From positions 62,001-126,000 of the forward strand of contig NZ_CP107799.1 in the NCBI RefSeq assembly GCF_041431135.1: a stretch of DNA of 64,000 bases. Reading direction: 5' to 3'. The translations under genes and the position numbers were made by a program. Numbering within the stretch: the first letter of the stretch is position 1; each line of letters opens with the position of its first letter. This stretch comes from Streptomyces sp. NBC_00554. Its GTDB lineage: Bacteria > Actinomycetota > Actinomycetes > Streptomycetales > Streptomycetaceae. Below are positions 42,341-51,086 of the stretch, in pieces. The notes below the pieces were generated by a model. The model saw only the letters and a list, made by a program, of their open reading frames with translations. It was not told the DNA's origin and did no database searches.

Positions 42341-44112
42341 GACGTCACCTCCTTCAAGGGGGCGTCCAGGGCGGCGCGCGCCGGGCCGCCTTCGAGCGTG
42401 GAATCGAGGAGCATCCGCGTGTACGCGTGCTCGGGCGACGCGAAGATCTTCTCGATGGGTGCCGTCTCGACGATGCGTCCGCTCTGCATGACGGCGACCC
42501 GGTCACAGATGTCGGCAACGACGCCGAAGTCGTGGGTCACGAGGATCATGCCCATCTCGCGTTCCTGTTGGAGGGAGCGCATGAGGTCGAGCACCTCGGC
42601 CTGGACGGTGACGTCGAGTGCGGTGGTCGGCTCGTCGGCGATCAGCAGTTGCGGATCGCACGACACTGCGCCCGCGATCAGTACGCGCTGGGCCATGCCG
42701 CCCGAGACCTGGTGCGGGTACGACTTGAACACCCGCTCCGGATCCGGGATACCGACGCGCGCCAGGAGCTCCAGCGCCTTGGTGCGTGCTTCACCCCTGG
42801 AGATCCCCAGGTGCTTGCGCATGGGTTCGACGAGCTGGGAGCCGATGCGGAAGCAGGGGTCGAGGTTGGACATGGGCTCCTGCGGTACGTATCCGATCCC
42901 ACGGCCGCGCAGGGCGTTCAGCGCGGCTTGGCTCACACCGAGCAACTCCTTGCCCGCGAAGGCCATCTGATCCGCCGTCACCTCGGCCTCGCTCGGCAGC
43001 AGTCCGAGGACGGCGAACGCCGTCTGGCTCTTGCCGGAGCCGGACTCCCCCACCAGACCCAGGACTTCACCGCGCTCGACGGTGAGGCTGACTCCGTCAA
43101 CGACGGTCTTGTCACCGCCGGAACCTCCGGAGCCACCGGAAGCGCCGGGCCCCGGGTAGCTGATGCGGAGTCCCTCCACGGTGAGCAGGCGATCGGACGG
43201 CGACGGCACCCCGCCAGCGGTCTTCCTCGGCGCCGGTCGACGCCGGCGGACCACCCGGGTCTCGGTCGTCCCCAGTGCGTCGCGCACCGCGTTGCCGAGC
43301 AGGCTGGCCGCCAGGATCGTCACGCCCATCGCGAGGCCGGGCCACATCAGCAGCGTCGGTGTGGTGTAGACGTTGGTGAAGCCGTCGTTGAGCATCGCGC
43401 CCCAGCTGGCCTGGGACGACTTTCCCAGACCGAGGAAGGACAGACCGGCCTGGATGCCGATCGCCACCGCGAACAGCTGCGTCGCCTGGATGACCGAGGG
43501 CGCGATGACCACCGGCAGGATGTGCCGCCGCATGATGCGGGGGTCGCCGAGGCCGGAGACCCGCGCGGCGTCGACGTACAGCTCCTCGCGCACCGAGACC
43601 ACCGAGGCGCGGATCAGCCGGAAGACCATCGGCGCCATGATGACGCCCAGGACGACCATCGCGACGTTGAGATCCTGAGAGACGGCCGCCATCACCACCA
43701 GCATCACGATGATGGCGGGCACGGCCATGATCACATTGATGATCCAGCCGGCCACCGCGTCGAACCAGCCCCGGTAGAAGCCGCTGACCAGGCCGAGCGG
43801 TCCGCCTACCAGGAAGGCGACCAGGGCGGCGAGCGTGCCGCCGAGCAGGCTGGTCCGGCCGCCGTACAGCAGCCGTGACAGCACGTCCCGGCCGACGCCG
43901 TCGCCGCCGAGCGGGTGGGCGCCCGACATCGGTGCGAGGGTGTCCGCCAGGACACTGTGATCCGGTGCCTGGTCGGTGAGCAGCGGGGCGGCCAGGCTCG
44001 CGAGGATCACCAGCGCCAGGATCACGAGGCAGCCGACGGCGAGCGGGTCGCGCAGGGTCCGGCGCAGGAGGCGGTCCCGTTTCGGGATCGCGGCGGTCTC
44101 CGGGACGGTCAT
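42337..44112 (-). CDS. Fused ABC permease (DppC) and ATPase (DppD)
   Basis: 591 residues from ATG 44112. Residues 1-285 are a DppC permease: LAVGCLVILALVILASLAAP, HPLGGDGVGRDVLSRLLYGG, five membrane spans and the EAA loop YVDAARVSGLGDPRIMRRHI. A Gly/Ser/Pro-rich linker (GASGGSGGSGG) leads into an ATPase with Walker A GESGSGKS, Q-loop PQEPMSNLDP, signature VSGGMAQRVLIAGA and Walker B LLIADEPTTALDV. Permease-ATPase fusions of this kind occur in actinobacterial peptide-type importers. Both flanking genes overlap by four bases. The partner permease and second ATPase are encoded on either side. Confidence 0.92.
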
Positions 44113-45050
44113 GAGACACGCACCTTCGGGTTGAGCCAGCCGTACGCGATGTCCAGCAGCAGGTTGACGGCGACGACGACGGCCACGGTCACCACGACCG
44201 TGCCGAGCAGGACGGGCGCGTCTCCTCGGACGGCCGCCGAGTTGGCGAGCGTGCCGATGCCCGGCAACCCGAACACCTTCTCCACGACGACCGCGCCGCC
44301 GATCAGGCCGATGAACTGGAGGGCGAGCACAGTCAGCGCGGGTGGGGCGGCGTTCCGCAGCGCGTGCTTGTACACGACGCTGCGTGTGCTGAGCCCCCGG
44401 CTGCGCAGCGTGCGGACGAAGTCGGCCCGCAGGACGTCGATCAGTGCCCCGCGCACCTGCATCGCCGTGGCCGCCGTGGCCGCGACCGCCAGTGCCACGG
44501 CCGGCAGGATGACCGATTGGAGCCATCCCGTGGCGGATGTGCCGAGGGCGACATATCCGGTGGCCGGCAGCAGTCCGAGCTGGACCGCCAGGACGACCGC
44601 GAGGACCAAGGCGATCAGGAAGCTGGGGATGGCGGTGCCGAGCACCGCGGCGAACTGCACGACGCGGTCCACCCAGCCGCCGCGCAGTGCGGCCAGGGTC
44701 CCCAGCGCGATGCTGAGGACCAGGGCGATCAGCATGCCGACGAGGACGATGGAGAGGGTGACCGGAAGGGTGTTCGCCAGGGACTGGTTCACCGAGTCGC
44801 CGGTGAACCAGGACTGGCCCAGATCGCCGTGCACGGCCCGGTCGATCCAGTGTCCGTACCTGACCACCAGGGGTTCGTCGAGGCCGAGTTCACGGGCCTT
44901 GGCGGACACCTGGGACGGCGAGGCGGTCTCGCCGAGGATGTTGCGGGCCACGTCGGTGCCGGTCAGGCTGAGCAGCAGGAACGTCGCGGTGGCCACGACG
45001 ACCACCAGGACGACGCCGGCGGCGATGCGCCGGAACAAGAAGACAAGCAC
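44109..45050 (-). CDS. ABC transporter permease, DppB/OppB type
   Basis: 313 residues from GTG 45050. N-terminal LFRRIAAGVVLVVVVATATF, the DppB signature LDEPLVVRYGHWIDRAVHGD, LGQSWFTGDSV, an EAA loop with RTLRSRGLSTRSVVYKHALR and the final VEKVFGLPGIGTLANSAAV. Together with the permease half of the fused downstream protein it forms the channel. It overlaps that gene by four bases and lies 70 bases after the substrate-binding protein gene. Confidence 0.92.
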   Translation of the reverse strand: MLVFLFRRIAAGVVLVVVVATATFLLLSLTGTDVARNILGETASPSQVSAKARELGLDEPLVVRYGHWIDRAVHGDLGQSWFTGDSVNQSLANTLPVTLSIVLVGMLIALVLSIALGTLAALRGGWVDRVVQFAAVLGTAIPSFLIALVLAVVLAVQLGLLPATGYVALGTSATGWLQSVILPAVALAVAATAATAMQVRGALIDVLRADFVRTLRSRGLSTRSVVYKHALRNAAPPALTVLALQFIGLIGGAVVVEKVFGLPGIGTLANSAAVRGDAPVLLGTVVVTVAVVVAVNLLLDIAYGWLNPKVRVS

Positions 45051-45075
45051 GGTCAGTTCCTCCTTCCGCGGGTCG

Positions 45076-45124
45076 TAGCGGCCTCGCCGCTAGCGTCCGC
45101 CTGTCGCAGCGGCCTTGCCGCTAG
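45076..45124. repeat. Two direct copies of a short hairpin between the SBP and permease genes
   Basis: GCGGCCTCGCCGCTAGC and GCGGCCTTGCCGCTAGC are 17-base copies with one mismatch. Each can fold as GCGGC-3 bases-GCCGC. They sit in the 70-base gap after the SBP gene and could stabilise the upstream transcript or attenuate transport-gene expression, as seen for SBP genes in other ABC operons. Confidence 0.5.
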
Positions 45125-46629
45125 CTCGTGGCCGGCGCGAAGTTGTAGATCGGCGGGAAATTGATACCGGGCTGCGGAGTCACCTTCACATCCTTGGCGG
45201 TCGCGTAGGCGTTCACGGTGGGGGTCCAAGGGGCGTCCCACGCCTGGTCCACCACATAGGTGTTGAGCTCCTTGAACAGCGTGGTGCGCTCGGCTCCGGT
45301 CGCCTTCGAGATCTGGGAGATCAAGTCGTCGGCCTTGGGGTCGTCGTACTTGAAGGGGTTCCAGGTCGAGTTCTTGGTCAGCTCCAGCTGGACCTTGTCC
45401 CACGGATTCGGGGCGCCCAGCTTGAAGTAGGACAGGGCATACTTGCCGGCCAGCATGCTGCTGAAGATCTGGTCGCTCGGCAGGTTGTCCAGCTTCACCT
45501 TGATGCCGATGTCCTTGAGGGACTGGGTGAGGGCCGCCTGCTCCTGCGGGAAGAGGGCGGACAGGTCCGGCAGGGTGACCGCGAAGCCGTTCGGGTAACC
45601 GGCTTCGGCAAGGAGCTTCTTGGCCTTCGCCGGATCGTAGGAGTACTTGGTGTCCAGCGAGGCGTCATAGCCCTCCTCCCCAGGGGCGAAGAGCTGCGTG
45701 GTGGGCTCCCCGAGTCCGGTCTTGGCCGTCTTGATGATGGCCTGCTTGTCGAAGGCGTAGTTGAGCGCCTGCCGGACTTTCAGCTTGCCGAGCGCGGGGA
45801 CGATCTTGCCGGCCCGGTCCCAGATGAACAGGCCCTCGATGTCGCCGGGTTGATAGGTGACGACGTTCAGGCCACGGTCCTTGACGGTCTTGACGCGGCT
45901 GAGGCTGAGCGAGGCGCCGTCGAGCTGGCCCGAGAGCAGGGCGTTGGTACGTGCCGTCGGGTCGGCCAGATACTTGATGACGATCTTGTCGTACGGGAAG
46001 GCCTTCGCGTTCCAGTAGCCCGAAGTGCGCGTGTAGGTGTACGTCTGCCCGGCCGTGGTCGCCGAGGTGTCCAGCTGGTACGGGCCGGACCCGACGGGAG
46101 CCTTCGGGTTCTCCAGTGACTTGGGGCTGGCGATCATGCCGGAGACCTGGCCCAGGGCGGGAAGGAGTGCGGCGGTGGGGTGGCTCAGCTTGATGACGAC
46201 GGTCTGGGCATCCGTGGCGTCCACGCTCGCGATGTCCTGGATCTCGCCGGCGGCCGTGCCCGTACCGCTCTTGGTGTGCAGGAGGTTCTGCTTGACGGCC
46301 TGCGCGTCGAGCGCCGTGCCGTCGGTGAACTTCACACCGCTGCGCAGCTTCAGCGTCAGGGTGGTCTCGGCCTTGTCGTACGACCACGAGGTGGCCAGGT
46401 TCGGGGTGGGCTCGTTCTTCGAGTTCAGCCGGACCAGCGTGTCGTAGACCGGCTGGTAGTACTGGGCCTCGGGGCCCATGCTGGCCTTCGCGAGGTCCCA
46501 CGGCGTGGCCGTGACCGACTCGGAGATGGTCAGTGTCTTGTCGGCGGCACCGGTCGAGGCGGTGCCGCCACAGGCGGCGGTCGTGATGGTCAGGAATCCG
46601 GCGCCGATGAACGCCGCTGTCTTGCGCAT
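45121..46629 (-). CDS. ABC transporter substrate-binding lipoprotein (family 5)
   Basis: 502 residues from ATG 46629, with GGAGAG upstream. N-terminal signal with Cys20 in the lipobox (FLTITTAACGG). Family-5 motifs: YYQPVYDTLVRLNSKNEPTP, NLATSWSYDKAETTLTLKLR and SGVKFTDGTALDAQAVKQNL, plus FPYDKIVIKYLADPTARTNA. It would bind the substrate outside the membrane and pass it to the adjacent permeases. Despite the peptide-type fold, related proteins can bind oligosaccharides or glycosides. Context (GH78, Gfo/Idh, TIM-barrel isomerases) favours a glycoside. The lipobox has Ala at -3 and -1, acceptable but not ideal. Confidence 0.92.
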   Translation of the reverse strand: MRKTAAFIGAGFLTITTAACGGTASTGAADKTLTISESVTATPWDLAKASMGPEAQYYQPVYDTLVRLNSKNEPTPNLATSWSYDKAETTLTLKLRSGVKFTDGTALDAQAVKQNLLHTKSGTGTAAGEIQDIASVDATDAQTVVIKLSHPTAALLPALGQVSGMIASPKSLENPKAPVGSGPYQLDTSATTAGQTYTYTRTSGYWNAKAFPYDKIVIKYLADPTARTNALLSGQLDGASLSLSRVKTVKDRGLNVVTYQPGDIEGLFIWDRAGKIVPALGKLKVRQALNYAFDKQAIIKTAKTGLGEPTTQLFAPGEEGYDASLDTKYSYDPAKAKKLLAEAGYPNGFAVTLPDLSALFPQEQAALTQSLKDIGIKVKLDNLPSDQIFSSMLAGKYALSYFKLGAPNPWDKVQLELTKNSTWNPFKYDDPKADDLISQISKATGAERTTLFKELNTYVVDQAWDAPWTPTVNAYATAKDVKVTPQPGINFPPIYNFAPATS

Positions 46630-46731
46630 GATCTCTCCATCTGTTCCATTACCACTGTCTCCTCGGCTCCCCGTGGTCGTCCCGCTCCCCGGGTGTGAAC
46701 AACCAGTCATTCGACGTTCCGAGCCTGTGGA

Positions 46732-47622
46732 TCACTGCACGTACTTGGCGGCCCACTCCCCGCACTTACGGACGCTCTCCTCCGGCGTCGGCTGGGCCCC
46801 GCGGTCCACCTCGATGATCAGCCAGCCGTCGAAGCCGTCCGGGAGCGCGTCGACGAAGCCTTCGATGTCGGCGTTTCCGTGGCCGGGTTCCGACCACAGG
46901 CCCGCCTTCACCGTCCTGCGGTAGTCCCAGCCCGCCTCCCTCGCCTGTGCGGCAAGGTCGAGGTCGAGGTCCTTGATGTGGACGCTCGCCACGCGGTCGG
47001 CGTAGTCGCGGACGAGCTGCGCGGCGTCGGCACCCGCCCAGGCCAGGTGGCCCATGTCGGGACCGAACCCGAGGACCGAGGCGTCGACGGTGTCGAGGAC
47101 GAAGCGGGTCTCCTCCTCGGTCTCGGCCCAGGTGCCCACGTGCGGGTGGAAGGCGGGGGTGATCCCCTGGGCGCGGATGATGCCGGCCGTCTCCGCCAGC
47201 AGGTCCCGTACGCGTTCCAGCCTGCCCTGGTCGGCGTCCTGGCCGACCGCCGGGCGGGCCACGCGCTCCGCGTCCTTGGCCATCCCCATGGCGAGGAACA
47301 ACGTGGGCACGCCGAGTTCCGCGTGCTCTTCGGCGATCCGCGCGGCGGTGTCCCGGTACTTCTGCCGCTCGCCCTCGTCGTCGGTGAGCCGTACGGGAAC
47401 GTAACCGGGCGCTGCGCTGAGTCCGTGGTCGGCCAGCAGCGCGGCGTACGCGGCGGCCGTCATGTCGCCGGGGACGTCGCTGTGCACGGCGGTGATGCCG
47501 GCGTCACGGATGACTTCGAGCCGGTCCTCCAGCGACGGCGCGAGGGTGGGGTCGATCCAGCCGTCGGGGCTCGCGACCCACTGCAGGGGGTTGATGGCGA
47601 GACGGTCCTGCCTGATCTTCAT
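46732..47622 (-). CDS. Sugar phosphate isomerase/epimerase-like TIM barrel (IolE/IolI type), copy 1
   Basis: 296 residues from ATG 47622. AP endonuclease family 2 (xylose-isomerase-like) TIM barrel: MKIRQDRLAINPLQWVASPD, GITAVHSDVPGDMTAAAYAA, TPAFHPHVGTWAETEEE, LGFGPDMGHLAWAGADAAQL and VHIKDLDLDLAAQ, ending with GFDGWLIIEVDRGAQP. Metal ligands are expected in the His/Asp/Glu of FHPHVG, DMGHL and IEVD. Relatives include inosose dehydratase (IolE), inosose isomerase and sugar epimerases. It alternates with Gfo/Idh genes in the operon, which usually supply the keto-sugar substrate. Confidence 0.88.
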   Translation of the reverse strand: MKIRQDRLAINPLQWVASPDGWIDPTLAPSLEDRLEVIRDAGITAVHSDVPGDMTAAAYAALLADHGLSAAPGYVPVRLTDDEGERQKYRDTAARIAEEHAELGVPTLFLAMGMAKDAERVARPAVGQDADQGRLERVRDLLAETAGIIRAQGITPAFHPHVGTWAETEEETRFVLDTVDASVLGFGPDMGHLAWAGADAAQLVRDYADRVASVHIKDLDLDLAAQAREAGWDYRRTVKAGLWSEPGHGNADIEGFVDALPDGFDGWLIIEVDRGAQPTPEESVRKCGEWAAKYVQ

Positions 47623-47661
47623 GTTCTCGGGTCCTTTCAGCGTGCGGTGCGTGGCTCGGGA

Positions 47662-48771
47662 TCAGTGGGCGTAGCGGGGCTCGGGGCGCTCGCAGCTGCT
47701 TTCCAGCGCGACGACCCGCTTCTCCTGCTGCGAGATCTCGAAGCTCGCGAGGACTTCCAGGGTGTGGAAGGCGAAGTCGGCGTTCGCGCGGTGCGGCTCG
47801 CCGGCGAGTGCGCCGGCGAGGTCCCGTACTCCCAGGCCCCGGCGGTGCTGCTCGGGTGTGCCCACGGCGCCGAACAGTTCGGTCACCGGGGTGAGCACCT
47901 CCCAGTCGGTGTCCTGGTGGCGCTTGATCCGTACGTCGCCGTCGAAGAAGTTGGGGTTCGGCAGGGAGAGGGTGCCCTCGGTGCCGTAGATCTCGATCCG
48001 GGGCAGTTCGGTGTCCCAGACGTCGAAGCTCATGAGGACGGTGCCGATGGCTCCGGAGGTGAAGGTCAGCACCGCGGACGCGTGGGTGGGCACCTCGACG
48101 GTGATCTCGTCGACCACGCGGTCGGGACTGGTGACCTTCCGGGTCTTCGCGCCGATGCGGGTGGCCGCCGAAAGCGAGCTCACCGGGCCGAGGCAGTTGA
48201 TCAGGGCTGCCAGGTAGTAGGGGCCCATGTCGAACACGGGGCCGGCGCCCGGCTGGAAGAAGGAGCGGGGGTCGGGGTGCCAGGTCTCGGCGCGGCTGGA
48301 GCGTACGAAGGCGGTGGTGCCGACGACCTCGCCGATCAGTCCGGCGTCGATGGCGTGCCGTGCGGTCTGCACGGCGCTGCCCAGGAAAGTGTCGGGAGCC
48401 GAGCCCAGCAGGCATCCGCTGCGCGCCGCGGCTTCGAGGATGCTCCTGCCCTCCTCGATGGTGACGGCGAGCGGCTTCTCCGCGTAGACGTGCTTTCCGG
48501 CCTCCAGCGCGGCGATGGTGGTCTGCGCGTGGAACTGCGGCGGCGTGATGTTGATGATGATCTCGACGCTGTCGTCGGCGAGAAGTTCGGTGTCGTCCCC
48601 CCATTCCGGGATGCCGAATTCGGCGGCGGCCTGCTTGGCGCGGGCCGGGTCGATGTCGGCGACGCGGACCACTTCCAGCTCCGGGAAATTACGCAGGCCT
48701 TCGACGTAACGGCCGAATATGTTGCCCGCGCCCAGAATCCCGATGCGGTGCCGCGTGTTCTCCTGAGCCAT
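47662..48771 (-). CDS. Gfo/Idh/MocA-family NAD(P)-dependent dehydrogenase, copy 1
   Basis: 369 residues from ATG 48771, with GGAGATTC upstream. Rossmann start RIGILGAGNIFGRYVEGLRN, then conserved AGKHVYAEKPLAVTIEEGRS with the catalytic EKP lysine. The C-terminal alpha/beta domain includes VFDMGPYYLAALINCLGPVS, where Asp and His/Tyr of the family's GCH-like motif would contact substrate. Such enzymes oxidise a sugar or inositol hydroxyl to a ketone. Next gene downstream is a TIM-barrel isomerase (39 bases), consistent with a two-step sequence. Confidence 0.9.
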   Translation of the reverse strand: MAQENTRHRIGILGAGNIFGRYVEGLRNFPELEVVRVADIDPARAKQAAAEFGIPEWGDDTELLADDSVEIIINITPPQFHAQTTIAALEAGKHVYAEKPLAVTIEEGRSILEAAARSGCLLGSAPDTFLGSAVQTARHAIDAGLIGEVVGTTAFVRSSRAETWHPDPRSFFQPGAGPVFDMGPYYLAALINCLGPVSSLSAATRIGAKTRKVTSPDRVVDEITVEVPTHASAVLTFTSGAIGTVLMSFDVWDTELPRIEIYGTEGTLSLPNPNFFDGDVRIKRHQDTDWEVLTPVTELFGAVGTPEQHRRGLGVRDLAGALAGEPHRANADFAFHTLEVLASFEISQQEKRVVALESSCERPEPRYAH

Positions 48772-48833
48772 GAATCTCCTGCGCTTTCTTGTCAGTTGGG
48801 GGGTGTGTCGGTCGAGTGGCGGGGCACCGCCCG

Positions 48834-49754
48834 TCAGGCCGCGATCAGTGGGCGCAGCGTGCGGTGGGCGATCTCAAGACCCGTCTTGACCTTCTCCTCG
48901 GTGCCACTCCACACGGGGTCCTCGTGCTCGACCGAGAGCGTCCCGGTGAAGCCGTTCGCGTACAGGGCGTCCACGACGGCGTTCCAGTCGACCTGGCCGC
49001 GGCCCGGGACGCGGTAACGCCACCAGCCGTTGTCCCAAGGGTCGTTACGCCCGACCGCCTTGCCGAAGACGCCGTAGCGGTCGATCGCGCCGGGCAGGAT
49101 CTCGGCGTCCTTGGCCTGGGCGTGGACGATCCGGTCGGCGTACGGCGCGATGGTCTTCACCGGGTCGACACCGATCCAAGTGAGGTGCGACGGATCCCAG
49201 TTGAGGTAGAGACCGAGAGAGAACATCCACTCCCACAGCTCCGGCGAGTAGGCGAGGTTGCCCGGGTAGCCGTCCGGGTGCCAGCCCTCCATCACACAGT
49301 TCTCGATGATGAGGCGTACGCCGCGTTCGCCCGCGTACTCGACGAGTTCGGGGAAGATCTTCTCGGCCTCGCGGAGGCTGTGCGCCACGGGCTGGGTCCA
49401 GTCCCTGCCGACGAAGGTGCCGACGTACGGAACGTCGAGGCAGGCCGCGGCGTCGATGACCTTCTTGAGGTGGGCGTGGATCTGTTCCCGGCGCCCGGCG
49501 TCGGGGTGGAGGTTGTTCTCGTAGTACGCGAGCGCCGAGAGCTGGAGCCGGTGGCGCTCGAACAACCCCCTTGTCTCGTCCGCCTGTTGGGTGCCGAAGT
49601 CGGCCACCGGCAGGTGTGCGGCTTCGAAGTCGCGGCCGCCTGTGACGGGCCAGGCGGCGACCTCAAGCGCCTCGTATCCCGCCTCGCTCGCCCAGGCGGC
49701 GATGCGCGCCAGGGAGAGCTGCGGCAGACAGGCGGTGAGCATTCCGAGTTTCAT
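48834..49754 (-). CDS. Sugar phosphate isomerase/epimerase-like TIM barrel, copy 2
   Basis: 306 residues from ATG 49754, overlapping the stop of the gene before (ATGA). Same fold as copy 1 but clearly diverged: KLGMLTACLPQLSLARIAAW, YEALEVAAWPV, LSALAYYENNLHPDAGRREQ, VRLIIENCVMEGWHPDG (metal Glu in IIENC), NWDPSHLTWIGVD (Asp/His), IVHAQAKDAEI and a final GTLSVEHEDPVWSG with the last Glu. Metal-binding residues look intact. It would convert the keto-sugar from the preceding dehydrogenase. Related enzymes act on D-tagatose, D-psicose or inosose; specificity is open. Confidence 0.9.
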   Translation of the reverse strand: MKLGMLTACLPQLSLARIAAWASEAGYEALEVAAWPVTGGRDFEAAHLPVADFGTQQADETRGLFERHRLQLSALAYYENNLHPDAGRREQIHAHLKKVIDAAACLDVPYVGTFVGRDWTQPVAHSLREAEKIFPELVEYAGERGVRLIIENCVMEGWHPDGYPGNLAYSPELWEWMFSLGLYLNWDPSHLTWIGVDPVKTIAPYADRIVHAQAKDAEILPGAIDRYGVFGKAVGRNDPWDNGWWRYRVPGRGQVDWNAVVDALYANGFTGTLSVEHEDPVWSGTEEKVKTGLEIAHRTLRPLIAA

Positions 49755-50860
49755 GTGAGGGTCTCCTGGCTGATGAGGGTCTCCTGGTCACGCGGGCCGG
49801 ACACGCCGGTCCATGCGAAGGAGTCGGCCGACCGCAGCACGGCCTCGACGAGCCGCGCCGAACGCAGCCCGTCCGCGCCGGTGGGCAGCCCTTCGGGCGC
49901 ACCGCCCTCGATCGCCGTATAGGCGTCGGTGACAAAGGAGTTGAAGCAGTCGGCGTAGCCCTGGGCATGTCCGGCGGGCAGCCGGGAGAGCCGCCGCTGC
50001 TCGGAGGAGCCGTGCTGCGGATCGCGTACGAGAATTCGTGCGCCGTCCTGGGCGCCCAGCCAGGCGGTTTCGGGGTTCTCCTGGTCGAAGACCGCACTGC
50101 CGTCGGCACCGTCGAGCTCGAACCACAGCCGGTTCTTGCGGCCCGCCGAGACCTGAGAGACCGTCAGCGTGCCGAGGACACCGTCTTCGGTGCGCAGCAG
50201 CACGGCGGCCACGTCCTCGGTCGGCCGGTTCGCGAACGTGGTACCGATGCGAGCCGTCAGCTCGGTGAAGCGGACTCCGGCGACCCACTCCACCAGATCG
50301 CACCAGTGGGATCCGATGTCGGCGAAGGCTCGCGAGGGCCCGCCCTCGGCCGGGTCCACCCGCCAGGACGTCGCGTCCTCGGCCAGCAGCCAGTCCTGCA
50401 GATAGCTGCCGTGGATGAGTTGCCACGCCCCGAACTCACCACGCAGGCGGCGGTCGCGGATCTCCCGGACGAGGGGGTGATAGCGGTAGACGAAGGGAAC
50501 GGCCAGCAACAGCCCGGCGCGTTCGGCGAGTTGGGTCAGCCGCTCGGCATCGGCGGCGGACGTGGCCAGTGGCTTCTCGCAGATCACGTGCTTGCCGGCG
50601 CGCAGGGCCGCCTCGGCCTGCGGGACGTGCAGGGCATTGGGTGTGCAGAGGTGCACCACCGTGACGCTCTCGTCGGCGAGGACCGCGTCGAAGTCCGGAT
50701 ACCGGGCGGGTACGTCCCACTCCTTGGCGACCTGTGCGCTGCGCTCGGGTGTCGATGCCACCGCTCCGGCGAGGATTCCGCCGGCCGAGCGGATCGCCGC
50801 GGCGTGTACCGCGCCGATCATTCCGGTCCCGATCACAACCGCTCGCAGGGAACCACTCAC
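49751..50860 (-). CDS. Gfo/Idh/MocA-family NAD(P)-dependent dehydrogenase, copy 2
   Basis: 369 residues from GTG 50860, with GGAGGTG five bases upstream. Rossmann motif AVVIGTGMIGAVHAAAIRSA, AGKHVICEKPLATSAADAER with the EKP Lys, and GGPSRAFADIGSHWCDLVEW, where the DIGSHWCD block supplies Asp/His catalytic contacts. The protein is the first of the long minus-strand array, so the promoter lies in the 51.0 kb divergent region opposite the ROK regulator. Probable role is oxidation of rhamnose- or another sugar-derived compound. Note that copy 1 is only distantly similar. Confidence 0.9.
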   Translation of the reverse strand: MSGSLRAVVIGTGMIGAVHAAAIRSAGGILAGAVASTPERSAQVAKEWDVPARYPDFDAVLADESVTVVHLCTPNALHVPQAEAALRAGKHVICEKPLATSAADAERLTQLAERAGLLLAVPFVYRYHPLVREIRDRRLRGEFGAWQLIHGSYLQDWLLAEDATSWRVDPAEGGPSRAFADIGSHWCDLVEWVAGVRFTELTARIGTTFANRPTEDVAAVLLRTEDGVLGTLTVSQVSAGRKNRLWFELDGADGSAVFDQENPETAWLGAQDGARILVRDPQHGSSEQRRLSRLPAGHAQGYADCFNSFVTDAYTAIEGGAPEGLPTGADGLRSARLVEAVLRSADSFAWTGVSGPRDQETLISQETLT

Positions 50861-51063
50861 CGGTGCACCTCCGCCGTCTTCCGACCGACCGCGGCCTGAA
50901 CGCCGCGTTGCGCATCACCATCGTTTAGTTCGCCGAAGGAGCACAAGAGGCCCCATTTAATTTTCTACAAGGCCTAAAATCGGCCAAACTCCGGGCCCAC
51001 AGCGAAACGATCTCGACATGATCCCGACATCCCTGGCTTGAAGACCCCGTTGACGAGCGGAAG

Positions 51064-51082
51064 GTGACCTTATTAAGGTCAC
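51064..51082. promoter_or_regulatory. Inverted repeat, candidate ROK operator
   Basis: GTGACCTTA (51064-51072) and TAAGGTCAC (51074-51082) are exact inverted copies separated by one base. They end five bases before the ROK start codon, placing the operator in the immediate promoter, consistent with autoregulation and control of the divergent catabolic array. Confidence 0.6.
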
Positions 51083-51086
51083 TGGA

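Noticed and set aside
46879..49017. 712-codon plus-strand ORF
   Set aside because: Antisense to the Gfo/Idh and TIM-barrel genes; no motifs, and implausible His/Arg/Gly-rich content.
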